Part shown: piece by piece, positions 35,573 through 47,475 of the stretch | Numbering within the stretch: position 1 is the stretch's first letter | How the letters are laid out: every line of letters begins with the position of its first letter | Source: Armigeres subalbatus | Taxonomy: Eukaryota > Arthropoda > Insecta > Diptera > Culicidae | Assembly: GCF_024139115.2 (NCBI RefSeq) | Contig: NC_085140.1 | Span: 460,257,506-460,321,505, forward strand | DNA length: 64,000 nt | Reading direction: 5' to 3' | The notes under the pieces: model-generated | Database searches by the model: none | What the model saw: only the letters and a program-made list of their open reading frames with translations | What the model was told of the DNA's origin: nothing | Made by a program: the position numbers and the translations under genes

Positions 35573-36470
35573 CATCTTATTTGATTATATTCATATCTTC
35601 TCCATCAATAGTAAAAACGCTGGTAGCTGATTGAGATTCCAAGGAAGGCTCTGGTTCCGTTGTTGGTTCTTCTTCGATTTTGCCTTTTTTAACTCTCGCA
35701 AAGGCAGATCCAGGCCTTCTAACTTCCCTTTGCAGAATAAGGAACTGTTTATCCTTATCGTTTTTAATCAAATTTAATGCATTTCGTCGAGCAATGTCAA
35801 ACAATCGATCCAAATTATTAATGAAACTAGACTCTTGCTCTTTCTGTTTATCTCCCGCGTGAGAAGATTTTCTGATAATTGCTCGCATTTTGTTAAATAA
35901 TTTTAGAGCTTAGAACACTCCTGACGGAATCCAAGTTCCAAAGTGCTCGCGTTTTCGGGGGCACACCACTCGATTCAGAGGCGGCGCACAACTGTCATTT
36001 TTGTTGATTTAGCTTTGCTGCGTCGCAGCATGCGTGAAATAATAAAAATGACAGTTGTGCGTTGCTTCCGAATCGAGTGGTGTGCCCCCGAAAACGCGAG
36101 CACTTTTAAACTTGGATTCCGTCAGGAGTGACCTTAACAACAGAATTGTAGTGTTGCATTAGAGGAATACTATATTTTTCCCAAAAAAATTGAAGTTCAG
36201 TTACTACAGTTTTAGCAGCTGGTTTTAGACTCAAGTGTTGATTTTTCATTATAAAACGCATCCGACCAAGCACATCACCGTTTGAAAGCAACTTTACACC
36301 TTTAAAACTTTCAATTGGGACAACAAGTTCCATACTTAATTCTTCCTTAGATTTTGAATCCAATTTATGTATTCCACTTGCACGATCAAATATCACTTCA
36401 CAAAAGCAAGAAGCACATTTTTCTTGCAGGACCAGTGGTTTTGGAGATACAACGATTTGAAGAGTGAAAA
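35573..36470 (-). pseudogene. transposase-like gene: N-terminal exon, split by a MITE
   Basis: The minus strand from about 36470 reads LVLQEKCASCFCEVIFDRAS, GVKLLSNGDVLGRMRFIMKN and AAKTVVTELQFFWEKYSIPL to 36131. After the MITE it resumes (LKLFNKMRAIIRKSSHAGDK, ESSFINNLDRLFDIARRNAL, QREVRRPGSAFARVKKGK) to a TAA just before a GTAACT donor at 35567-35572. The ATG at 35888 is internal to the exon. The two halves join in order as one protein region; the upstream limit is approximate and the start codon was not found. The function inferred is transposition of the element bounded at 21978 and 37550. Confidence 0.7.
35916..36130. mobile_element. palindromic MITE inside the N-terminal exon
   Basis: The termini cactcctgacgg and ccgtcaggagtg are inverted, and the match extends about 60 bp inward (cgcgttttcgggggcacacc and its inverse). 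The centre holds tttagctttgctgcgtcgc. The target duplication is not clean. The exon reading breaks exactly at its edges. Confidence 0.8.
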
Positions 36471-36839
36471 ATTAGTTGCGTTGTATTGTTCTATAAGGAA
36501 CGATCCTACCAAATATAAGGTAATTTTGAGGGATCATTTCAATAATGTTGGAACTGGATTTCTGTATATTTTTATTTGAGGCTATGGAAGAAGTACTTAA
36601 TTTATTTCGTGTATTTACACTCACGCTTCGAAAATTGAGCTCTAAACTATAGCATAAACCAAACTTGATCAAATTTTGAGTTCTTCAATTTATGTCAATT
36701 TTGAGTAAATTTTTTTAGCGTGTTAGCTCGAAGATAAAACTACGCCAGAAAATTGCGAGATTGAACATCGAAAAATATCCCGGATGTGTTTTTCTACTTA
36801 AAAAAAAAATATCCCCCCCCTTACCACCCCTTATTCACC

Positions 36840-37550
36840 CCCTCCCTCTCTAGCTACACTACTGTACAGAGTACGGAAAGTATTTACCAATCGGATAAAA
36901 ATTCGCGAGATTGCGTGATAATCATGCATTTCTCGCTTAACTTTTCAAAAGGACCTAAGTAACATTTTTTTCATGAATTAATTTGAATACTGCAAACAAT
37001 AGCTTTCATTAAATTAATTCCATATCATTTTAATAGCTTTCATGTTGTTCTGTTGATTGCGCTATTCAAATTAATTCATGAAAAAAATGTTACTTAGGTC
37101 CTTTTGAAAAGTTAAGCGAGATTTAATTTCGCACGGCACCGAATACGCCTGCATCGCCGCCGGTGGTACGTTGCTCTCATTTTAAACACCCTGGGGTACA
37201 CGCTCGACACCCTCGACTTTGGATGCTTATAACTTGGCAAATTTCAAAGGGATTTACATCCGGTCTTCACCAGTTGCTTTCTCATATAAAAAAGGTTCTA
37301 TATTTTGTCCACAACAGGAATCCGTCGACTACAGCGCCACCTAGAAGCAAAAAACTGAAACGGTTGCGTTTCCTCATACATTTGGATCACTTTTCCCATA
37401 CAAACTTTGAGCCATTTGCGCACGCCAACCACTGGACCGAATAAGCTGAAATTTTCAGGGGAGCTTCTGGGACCCCCAAACTGTAATTTAAGGGTGCAAG
37501 GTTTGAAATTCAGGATTTCATGCATTTTGGGCCAGTCTACTATCCATGGT
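36840..37550. repeat. 5' terminal region of the large transposon
   Basis: From the inner end cccctccctctctagctac to the outer end ttttgggccagtctac, this matches 25020-25530 in the same orientation and 21978-22490 in inverted orientation. It is upstream of the transposase N-terminus, as expected for the 5' terminal inverted repeat. It contains the MITE at 36932-37119, absent from the other two copies. About 40 bp here (cttataacttggcaaattt) are missing from the right arm. Confidence 0.6.
36932..37119. mobile_element. palindromic MITE with 4 bp target, best copy
   Basis: This is the fullest copy of the family: ctcgcttaacttttcaaaag at the left, its inverse at the right, with attt duplicated at 36928-36931 and 37120-37123. 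The empty site catgcatttaatttcgc is seen in the paralogous sequence at 25118-25134, which confirms both edges and the 4 bp target. Confidence 0.9.
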
Positions 37551-38485
37551 CCCATCTAGAAAAAAGAGCGATTAGCTGCTGGATTGTATACAATTATCGC
37601 GCGATCACGCGTCTAAACGCTCTTCGAAATTGTATGCTAATGGCTAAAATTACAAGATGGTTTGTGAAGTTAGAAGAGATTCAGAAGATTGCCAATCTCC
37701 AGGACAAGATACTGTAAAAATATCGCATCTTCATTCGTCGAATTCGAAGTAATTATGCTTTCTCCTCTATATCTTTTAATAATCTTCCTTCGTCCCCAAA
37801 ACAGGTTCTTGCAAATATCTATCTGCAATATTTATTGAATTATAATTTAAGAACAAAAAATTTAAGAGAAGGAAAAAATATGTAAAATTAAAGTTACAAA
37901 AAAAATTAAAATTAGGGCTCCAGCCATAAAGCTATGATCGAATAATGCAGTGATCCAGAATCACGTCTTGTTTTGCATGCATCCAGACATATCCGAGATT
38001 TTATCTGCCGTGCCCTCAAACTAAACATCAATACTGACCATGTCCGATCGGAGGAACACATAGGAATTGGAATAATCACAGGCTATGATTCACACCCCCA
38101 AGGCCGCAGTCGTCCTCCTTCATCGTTTCTCTTCCGTTCGAGTTGTCACTTCTCGGAAGCATCATTAGCATATGAACAAGTTCGATATCTCCCCCAACTG
38201 CGGCATATTTAGTTTGCCGATGTGAGCAAAATGTAGCCTTCAGCCTTTTTTCATTCAAATTCTTAAATCACGGGGATTTGGGTTTGATTGTATATTATTT
38301 GCATCATAATTCGATACATCAGAGCTGTAAAGCATGAATTTCACTTCTACCCATCAATTTACGATAATGATACTCTTGTTCGGTACGGAACAAACTAAAC
38401 CTTTCCGAAATTGGAATCAAACTGGTTTCGAAACGTACTCTATCTTCTTTATTAAAAATTCTAAATATTTTGAATTAGTCAGAAT
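37551..38485. other. no recognisable feature
   Basis: AT-rich; no gene or repeat boundary supported. Confidence 0.45.
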
Positions 38486-38494
38486 TGGTGTATT

Positions 38495-38759
38495 ATGGGG
38501 CCCTCCTTAGCTGTGTGGTAAGACGCGCAGCTACAAAGCAAGACCATGCTGAGGGTGGCTGGGTTCGACTCGGATTGAAAATTGTTTCGATTTCCCTGGG
38601 CATAAAAGTATCATCATGCTAGCCTCATGATATACAAAATGCAAAAATGGTAACTTGGCTTAGAAACCTCGCAGTTAATAACTGAGGAAATGCTTAATGA
38701 ACACTAAGCTGTGAGGCGGCTCTGTCCCAGTGTGGGGATGTAATGCCAATAAGAAGAAG
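38495..38759 (+). mobile_element. Feilai-type tRNA-derived SINE
   Basis: The head contains tRNA-like A and B boxes (ttagctgtgtggtaagac; gctgggttcgactc), followed by a body ending gtgaggcggctctgtcccag and an AAG-type tail (aataagaagaag). The 9 bp duplication tggtgtatt flanks it (38486-38494, 38760-38768). The tRNA-like head, unrelated body and short triplet tail match what is known of Feilai, the abundant Aedes SINE; the family name is from memory. Confidence 0.8.
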
Positions 38760-38927
38760 TGGTGTATTTTAAATAAATTGAGAAATCGATTGAGCGAATG
38801 AAACATCTGGAATAACACCCAGAGGAATTACTAATGGAACTTGTTTGTCAAATATGTATCAAAGAGTACAGGAATCAAAAGCACTTTCTAAAATAAATTC
38901 AAAACATTTCAAATGATTTTTCTACAA

Positions 38928-39708
38928 CAGCGGTATACATGTACCCCTGGGGGTACCTTCACAGTCCTTAGGGGGTACGAACAAAAAATAGTAATGGCGG
39001 ACGAATTACAATTCCAATCGAAATTTATAGATAAAACTTTGCTAATTGAGTTTTTTTGCTTCGATTTTTTTTTGTAGAATGTATGACGATTAGTAAATCC
39101 AACAGAATCCTGCCCTCCACAAACAGCACAGCCTTTTTCCAAGCAGCTTGAAGGCCTCCTAATAAGAGGCTCGGTGAAATTCTTTCAAGATTGCCAGAAG
39201 TCTCCTTTCAAGACATTTGGAAGGTTCTTTTCAAACGGCTTCGAAAGCTCTTTACAATAGGCTTGAAAACCTTATTCAAGTGGTTCGGAAGCCTCGTTTT
39301 AAGAGGCCCTGAAGCCTTCTTTCAAGAGACCCGGAAGCCTCCTTCCAAAAAGCTCGGAAGGCACATTTCAAGCGGCTCGAAAGGTTCCTTTCAAAAGGCT
39401 TGGAAAGTTCCTTTCAAGAGGAGCAGAAGCATCCATTCAAGAAGCTCGGAATTCTACCCCTCGAAATACTTGGAAGATTACTTTCAACAGGCTCAGAAGC
39501 GTCCTTTCAATATGCAAAGCCTCTGTATAAGAGGCACAGAGGCCTCTTATCAAGAGGCACGGAAGCCTATTTTCAAGAGATTCAGAAGGTCCTTTCAAGA
39601 AGCTCGGAATTCTCCCTTCAAAGGGCTCGGAATTATTCTTTCAGGAGACTTGGAAGCCTACTTTAAAGAGGTGGTACCTCAATTAATGCAAAAGGTTGAG
39701 AACCGCTG
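38928..39708. mobile_element. hAT-like non-autonomous element
   Basis: The left end cagcggt and right end accgctg are inverted, and the right subterminal region reads gttgagaaccgctg. Flanks ttctacaa and ttcaagaa match at six of eight positions, a plausible aged 8 bp duplication. The left subterminal gtacccctgggggtacc is characteristic of hAT-derived repeats with CAGCGGTTCTCAACC ends. There is no transposase. Confidence 0.6.
39140..39665. repeat. degenerate tandem repeats of about 28 bp
   Basis: Units based on tttcaagaggctcggaagcc repeat about 18 times inside the hAT-like element. They create a 176-codon open frame (39191-39721) rich in phenylalanine, lysine and serine, which I treat as a repeat artefact. 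Confidence 0.75.
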
Positions 39709-39716
39709 TTCAAGAA

Positions 39717-42700
39717 TATAAATAATAAAAGTTAGTGTAATCCGTATTCAAATAAATCAAAGTTTAATTATCCATACAAGAGTGTTATTAGGCGAAAGAG
39801 GGAGTCTTAAGTATCACATGTATAGGTTTAGTAATTTATGATCAGTGCTTTACCAAAACCCACGAATGCACGAATCATTAGCTGTTTAGAAAGAAAGACA
39901 ATTTTGTGAATTACTTGGTGGATAAATAGTGAATAGTATAATCCCTGTTACCAAACTGTTATATTATAGAAATAAAATTATTCATTTCACTGTTAAACGT
40001 TAAGGAAATCATACGCGTTTCAATCGCACCCAACATAGAATAACCCTGCAGCCTAAGTAGAATCTTTAAATAAATTTAAACGTATTGTGAACTCCAGATG
40101 CCATTTGGTGGAATATCGTCTGTTCTTTATAACAAACAAGTTTCCAGACAATAGAGATAAGTGACGTTTAGCGCTCGCACACTAATGTGCAATTCGTCAT
40201 ATGTAAATACATGTTTGTTTTCCTTCTGCTCATAACCTCAAAAATGATCGGGTCATCACAATGATTTCAAAAGAGTCAAAAAATATATGGAAATATACTC
40301 ATTTTTACCCAATTTTTGCTGAGTTGCACCATCTAGGAGTGTTTGTTTTCCTTTTATCGTCACTCACACATTCGGACGTGAGAATCTCAATGCCAATTCT
40401 AAAGTTGACAAACAAAACTGTCACACAAATGTTGGAGCCTCTTATTCGGAAACATTCAATAGCCTCCCAAGCATACATATACAACAAAAAAAGTTTCAAT
40501 CGTTCTTATTCGATATTTTCAGATTTTGACAATCTCCAGGGAAGCTTAAATAAAAAAAAATACTGACCCCATAATCGCCACATTACATATAAATCCATTG
40601 CTTCCCTGCTCAGAACACCCACGGAAGAAAGGTATTTTTCCATCTATTTATCTTGTCTTAGCAGACCACCCCTCCCCTACAAACTTTTCTGGCAAGCGGA
40701 ATCTCCGTTGATTTAGCATCCTCTCCCGGGAAGAAATAAGTCAACAGACAGTGACCAAACCTAACCAAAGAGGATTGTAAACACGAAAATATGACAGATT
40801 CACGACCAGCCGGGCCAGTTTTCAAAAGCCTCCTTTTCCGAAAATATTGTTCTCTATAGAGCAAGCCCGGCCCGTCGAAAAACAGCTTACTTAGGTCCAG
40901 TGGGTTGCATGGGGAGGAAATTTTCCGAAGAAGGATAATGCTTTCAATCTTATTTATTTTCATCTGCTCAGAGTAGTAGAAAATGTCTGTTTAGGTAGGG
41001 AATTGTCCGGCCAGGGCACTTCACTTGGAGCTCATCACCCAGGATGGACCGTCCATTCGGGTGTGAGAGGTGTGGAGGAATGAATAAAAAAGCAGATGAT
41101 GGAAATATATTCATCCCTTGAGATGGTGTTGAAGAAAAATGTAGTGACCGTTACTAGTGAAAAACAGGCATATGACATGGGGACGAGAAAATGCGTAGCA
41201 ATTTGAATCCGCATTCGGTTGGCTGGCTGGCAAACGTGAGTGGACTTAGTGTCGGCATCGTGTAGACAAGGCAAATGTTTCAAAAGATTATTGGATTAGC
41301 ATCAAACACAGAATGCATGGCCGATGAAAATAAACGGCATTACCCACTGGGAGTATCACCAACTTGATAATGTTATGCATTTTGAAGAAAACTTGGGAAT
41401 ATTAAAGATAACATATTTAATTACATGGATGGAGTTGAACGCGGGTTGGGAAAAGCTGAGTATCGTCGTTATGGAAAGATGACATCGACGACTTCCGGTG
41501 GATGATTCATAATTAACATGAAAGGGTGATAATCTCGATGACTGGAGTCTCGGGACCAAATTTCTTTGGAAGTCGATCTATTTTTCAAAACTCGTTTTTT
41601 TATCCAGAAAATGATTAATAGATTTAGAACCTGAAACGTATTGTTTTGATAGACAAGACAACTTATGCATAAAAAATACCTAAAATGGAAACAAATATCA
41701 TCAGCTATCGACATTTTTTAATTCAAATTGAAACAGGTGTGAAAATCACTGTTTGTAACAAGGGCATTGGATTTCCAACAAAATTGTAATATCTTTACAG
41801 TCTTGTGAAATGTTAGATTTATTTATTGATGCCATCAGGATTCTTTTATTGAGCAGAGGGTGGCCAATGTGTTAATGGTCAATTAATGATCATCGAGATC
41901 CAATAAACATCGCAATTGTCACTTACAGGCTCGGAGATCGCGTGTTTCTTCTTTCCATACCCCATCGTAATCTTCCAGTTGCACTAAACGGCGCGTTTCA
42001 CGCGCTTTCATGATCATCATTTACCGATCCCCCTGCACTCTTGTACATAACCTGCGGGACACCTGGAACGATTTTCAGCGCTCTTTTGTGGGTGCTCGAT
42101 TTTCCAGTATCGGTTGTATCAAAAAATGGGAAGCCTCGGGCAACCACGAGTCTCTCTTTCGCTAACAATGGATAAACATACAGTGGCTATGCTTATGGTA
42201 TGAAGAAGATGATGGTGATGCTGATAATGTCAGGTTGGGAGCACAGCAGCGACGACCGACGACGAGGCAATGAATGCTGCTTACAGCTGCTTTGGAACAG
42301 GAACAGGAAACTAATTAACGGCTTTTGGTGCGGTGTGCGGATCGTAAGTGTGCAAATACCAAGTCTTGCTTTGCATGCTTATGATGGTGCATTTGGGAAT
42401 CGTGCGGAAGCATTGGTCAGTAATGGATCCAGCGAATGCAGTGCAAGATAGTGCGTTACAGATAAAGGTAATTGTGTCAAATTTGAGCGGTGTGGGAAAC
42501 GCCTTATTTGTTTAACCATCAACGAGATGCTATTTTGTATGTAAGGGTCATTTGTTTGAAAGGATTATTAAACATAATGTATTCTAGCATATATGTAAAT
42601 ACGAAAAGCTTTCTAGAAAAAACTGGTCTAAGAAAAACAACAATCTTGATAGTTTTTAGAAATTATTTCACCGCCTCACCGCTTTACCGCTGTTTCTATC

Positions 42701-42879
42701 GTATGCGTTTTGTTACATCTGAGAGAGTCTTGAGAAATGATGATTTTTATTGTATTACAAAGCAAACTGGTTTACATATCGGAATACAAAATTTAAAAAA
42801 ATAACCATTGTTGTACATCGAGATTTCAAAATTTTAACATTTCTTCTCCTTAAGGCCATTGTATCAACAAATTTATTAA
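39717..42879. other. no recognisable feature
   Basis: This 3.2 kb has no gene, RNA or repeat I can support. A T-rich and GA-rich character at 41900-42480 could be regulatory or intronic DNA of a neighbouring gene, but nothing proves it. Confidence 0.45.
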
Positions 42880-43152
42880 TGAATCGCCTACCTCGAGCGT
42901 GCTTACAGTGGCACACCATAATCGAGAAAATATTTGGTAGGCGTAGTAGCGGACACCTTCCTACATAATCGGTACCAAATAGTTTTTCAACTTGGGAACT
43001 TTTTCCCAATTTTAAGAAAGTCAACATTAGATGTCTTTCGCCGCACAAATTTCTGGCGGTTAACTCATGCTGGCTATTTGCGCATATACGATGGCGCCTA
43101 GATGTTGGCAGCGGCGAGTAGAAAATCAGCCACTGGTAATAATTCATTGATT
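42880..43152. repeat. interspersed repeat shared with 14605-14875
   Basis: Same blocks in the same order as at 14605: atgaatcgcctac, gtgcttacag, acaccttcctacataa, taccaaatagtttttca and a final aataattcatt. Confidence 0.6.
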
Positions 43153-45035
43153 GAACATATTTTAGCAGTTTCTTTGATTCATTCCACATTATTTATACAC
43201 GTAATCGAAGTAGGTAATGAGTGACTTCCACATCCATCTGTCTGTTGTTGAATACCATACCGCATAGCCTACCGCGATCGTACGCCCCTAATTCATTCTT
43301 ACAGCTTATAGATTGAACGTTGACGAAGGTCATGACACCGCCAGTAAGCGATATGCCTAATTATTTGGACTTCTACAAACAATCGCTCGGATCGAATTTC
43401 ACACCTTCCAGATATTACTGACATGAGCTAATGTCATCGGTTTTCCTGGTTTTCTTTGCTTCCGTTGCTGATAAACATCATGACAATTTTGTATTTACCT
43501 TCCACTAAGTCAGTAGGAAAATTGTATTTTATATATGCTATTTAGTTGGTGCCAATGATCTGTTGAAAATGTTTGGTTGAATAATACCAAATTTCAACTA
43601 CTCGATGACATTAATTTCCTAACTCTATTTAGTAGTATTATAGGGTTTCCCCTTTCAATGAGTTCCACAGAAAGACTGAAAGCTTTCCTAAATTCACGCA
43701 GCCCTTTTTATTATATTAAACTGTCAACGACAACCAAAAGGGGTTAGGCACCCTTTTCCATCAGCTTTTTTTGCGAATTCGTTTTTATTTTCAAAAGTTG
43801 GTACCAGTGACATGAAAATGTGATGGAGTGAAAGAAATGGTGCGATTGAGGAAATTACATTTTAAAAGAGACAAACTCCAACATTCATACGAAGGCTACC
43901 ATAATCTGAAGAGGTTAAAATGATAAAATTGTCTTTCCACAGATAGTAATGAAGCTATGTACACAGAAAAAATCACATAAAGTTATAATAAGAATGATAA
44001 CTTTCCACAGGTCTCTCCACATTTTCAAGCTCATTTTTATATCTGCTCCCGTAAAATTGTAAAATTCTAAATGCGCATGTTTGAGATTTACATTCGGCGT
44101 ATTCAAACAGCAGTTCCCTCATCGGATATGCAAAACAGAAGCTCTATGACATCCAACTGTATTATGTTGCATCAGTTAACTTGGAGAACTCAGCGCGATC
44201 GCACCATAAACGTTCCTTGGAAACAAAATGCGACAATTATTGGATTATTTAGATTACTTACTTCACTTCACTTCTGAAAGAAAAAAGTGTTCAACAAAAC
44301 AACTATGTTTGTAACCTGGAACTGATGTAAAATAAATAGCCGATTGGCCTTGCCAACTGTGTCCTCTTTGGAAATGTAGTTTGCAATGGACGAATTTCGC
44401 TAAGCGAGTCGATTACTGTTTTATGTTATTGTGTTGGAATGTTGATTATTATTTTCAGAATGATCCATTTGGGATATAAATCAATTCAGAACTGAAATAC
44501 CCCCATCTTTTGATTTATGATTTGATTGAAAGTTTTTTTTTTCAGAGTTTTTCTCTATGACGTGCTGCGCTGTTCATTGGAAAGTAGCGTCGTGTTGAAT
44601 TGTGCCAAAGGTTAAATGCGAGATTGCTTAGAAATTGGAATAATTAACTGCCGATAAGCATTCAAGCAGTTTTAAGAACGACGCAAAGTGGATGAGTGTG
44701 AGAGCTGGGAGATGAGGATGAAAATCATTACGATTTAGAATGGGCCCGAAAATTGGGTCTGAAAATAGAATCGGCCAAATGAAAAACTCTTCAAATCCAA
44801 TCGGCAGATTTCCGTTCCTCTTTCGATTGGTAGCCCTGGGCTTATTACGCTCTGCTTCAGTGTTGAGTGACGGTGTGTCCTTTTCACCGACGCATAGGCA
44901 TTTGCTTTTCTGCGAAGGACGAAAGGAAAAGACTTGGCACGCTATAAATCGAAATTGGTTCAAATAATATTGGATTCAGAAGTGGTTCCTAAAATTATCT
45001 CTATTGATGTAACATTTTTTGCTAGAAGGGAGCCT
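43153..45035. other. no recognisable feature
   Basis: No gene or clear repeat. Confidence 0.45.
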
Positions 45036-45044
45036 TTCGTAGAT

Positions 45045-45115
45045 CCATGTGGTAAGACACTCGACTACAGATCGGACAAGCTGGAGGAGGCTGGGCTCGG
45101 ATGCCAAACATTGTT
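45045..45115 (+). repeat. possible SINE head fragment
   Basis: ccatgtggtaagacactcg followed by gaggctgggctcggatgcc resembles the tRNA-like head of the Feilai copy (A box, then a decayed B box). The body and tail are absent. Confidence 0.4.
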
Positions 45116-45386
45116 TAGAGGCGGTGATGTCCCAATGGTTGCAATGTAAGTAAAGAAACAAGAATGTTTTGGATTTCATTCTTCCTAACATCACCAAAAA
45201 AATAGATTTTTTTTGGAAATGGCAACTAATGTGTTACTACTGTCATTTATTATTTACGAAAACTCATGTCGAAAGTTTTTATATTCTCCTTTTTTTTGCA
45301 CACCATATCCGGGACGATAAAATATTATTTTGAATAACATTCACCACAATCAAATTCAGTACTGAAAATTATGTGGAAACAATATT

Positions 45387-45918
45387 AGGGGAAGAGGCCC
45401 CAAAACGCCCCCCCGATGCAAAACGCCTTTTGTGGTTTTCCTCATATTTACCGTCATTAATATGTCCGTAACAAAACTAGATCTAAAATTATGTAGGATA
45501 GGCGAAGAAAGTTTCAAAATAGTGCATGGGAAGGTCGGAAAAACCGAAAATTTCCACATTTTGAAGAAACATCTAACATTTTGGCGAGGCAAAACGCCCT
45601 AGTGGCAATAACCTACAAAGTACTTGCGTCTCCACGGACTATCCATACTAGAATGCTGATTCGCCGACGCGTGGTACTTTGTTCCCTAGGAGCTGAAAGG
45701 CGTTTTGCCTCATGAGTTTTCCGGCAACAAAATATCACCGCTTTTTTGAAATGTGAATATTATCAATATGATTGAGATTTTTGACAATTTTTGAATGGCA
45801 TCAACTAGCTATCTTGTTTAACTGATGCATAATGTAAAAATACCCATGAATAGCGTTACAAATAAGACAATAGAGCAGTGTTTGCTTAGCTAGGGCATAT
45901 TGCCCTCCCCCTTCCCCT
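45387..45918. mobile_element. MITE with 3 bp ATT target duplication
   Basis: Ends aggggaag and cttcccct are inverted; att lies on both sides (45384-45386, 45919-45921). The interior repeats the string aaaacgcc or its inverse several times (45395-45420, 45590, 45706). Mosquito MITEs with 3 bp targets are known; this family is not named here. Confidence 0.65.
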
Positions 45919-45921
45919 ATT

Positions 45922-46905
45922 CTTCATCTTGTACAGGCGATGTGAGCTACAAACGAATTTTCATGTTTCTTTCAGTATAAGGTTTGATTTTTCGAAGTTT
46001 GTTTTAGTCTGAAAATTCATAGTTTGAAAAGTATATTGGAATATGTAAAAATGAATCTAACTTATAAAGTTCTAATAGGTGGAAAAATAATATTTATCAT
46101 TTAGATGAAGCTATATTTTGAGTAATATTTTTTATATTGGTTAAAATGAACAATCATTTGCAAAACAAAAAAACTTAATGAAAATTCAAATCCAAATTAT
46201 TGAACAATAGTTTAGAAGTGCTCTGACCATTCAATCAATCATTTTTCGAACAGACATGCGTGCAAAATTGGGCGTCATAAAAAGTGAATTACCACGGCTG
46301 AAGAGAAAAGCAAAACACTATAGTTATCAAGTCAGAGACAGGTTTGATCCCCCTTCGGTCAAACGTTCCTCAGTGATGAAAAATGATTGCATTATACAAA
46401 ATATCTGCCGTTCCCTCGCATGTTTACGCATATGCTTTTGTTCTTGATGATAAGCTGAGATCAAGAGAAACCAGAGGGTCAACGAGCGACGGAAAACCTA
46501 ATCACAATAATCATTCGAATGATGAATCTTGGCGGTTCTGGTTGACATCGCAACATGTTGGCTTTCACAGTGCAAATGTGTTACATTTTGCGTCTCTGCT
46601 GAAAACTGGGCTACCGCCCACCACCTGATCAAAAGTATATTTTGTGGACAAACAGGGGAGGATTGCTCTTTTTTGGTGATAAAATAAATCGAAACTGGAG
46701 ATCTTTTTCATTTTGAGGAAAGCCTTAAATTATACATGAATGTTAGGAGCATTTCGGGCAGCATTCCCTTAGAAAATTGAGTATGTCCGTGAGATTAAAA
46801 TTGTTGAAGTTACTATAGTAACTACTTGTACAATTATCAAAAAAAACAACATGTATTTTAATTTGAAATAGTGTAAATCACTGCACAGAAAACTAATGAT
46901 TTATT
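45922..46905. other. no recognisable feature
   Basis: No gene or repeat boundary supported. Confidence 0.45.
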
Positions 46906-46907
46906 AG

Positions 46908-47085
46908 AAAAATTATTTAAGCTCTTCTAGTGGAATGTCTTCAACTGTCTAAGACAAGTTTAGTACTTTCCATTTAATTCCACTACGTTTTTGTTATCTT
47001 TACAGATACGTGACAGATACGATCTCAACTTTGAGGCCGTCTTCAGTGTCTCGTACTTGACTCGATTAGTAAGTAAAGTCGAGTC
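46908..47085. repeat. hairpin-element copy with one arm
   Basis: Leader (aaaaattatttaagctct) and one arm (cgtcttcagtgtctcgtact) are present, followed by only a dozen bases of the second arm (gtcgagtcaacta). A short internal duplication of acagatacg lies near 47004. Confidence 0.7.
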
Positions 47086-47264
47086 AACTACTTACCCAAC
47101 TTCGAAAGTAGTGCGCTGGATTCGCCTAAGGATGCGCTTCAATTAGTTTGACACTTTGACAGATAAAACCTCGGAAGAAAGTTCGGTTCGGAAGTCCCTA
47201 CTTCCGAATTCTAATTTGGTGCTACCCCGACAATATTTGTTCGTATCACTGGACCTTTTATATT

Positions 47265-47475
47265 ATAAATTCAGTAGAAAACCGAATTATAGCCGCTATC
47301 GAAATTGGATTTTTCTCACAATCCATACGTTAAACCTAATTTCGGAAGTGGCGCGCTGTATAGCACATCACCAAATGAAAACAGCGCACCACTTCCGAAG
47401 TTAGGTTTAACGTATGGATTGTGAGAAAAATCCAACTTCGTTAGCGGCTATAATTCGGTTTTGCACTGAATTGAT
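47265..47475. mobile_element. near-perfect palindrome, probably a MITE
   Basis: The arms (about 47266-47357 and 47384-47474) are reverse complements with few mismatches (aaccgaattatagccgct, ccatacgttaaacctaa). The 26 bp loop is unique. No target duplication identified; a diverged arm-like sequence (cttccgaattctaatttgg) lies just upstream. Confidence 0.65.

Noticed and set aside
39191..39721. 176-codon open frame rich in phenylalanine and lysine
   Set aside because: It is generated by the 28 bp tandem units of a hAT-like element; a second overlapping frame has the same character.
40261..40566. 101-codon open frame as a gene
   Set aside because: No recognisable motif or context; length is within chance expectation for AT-rich DNA of this size.
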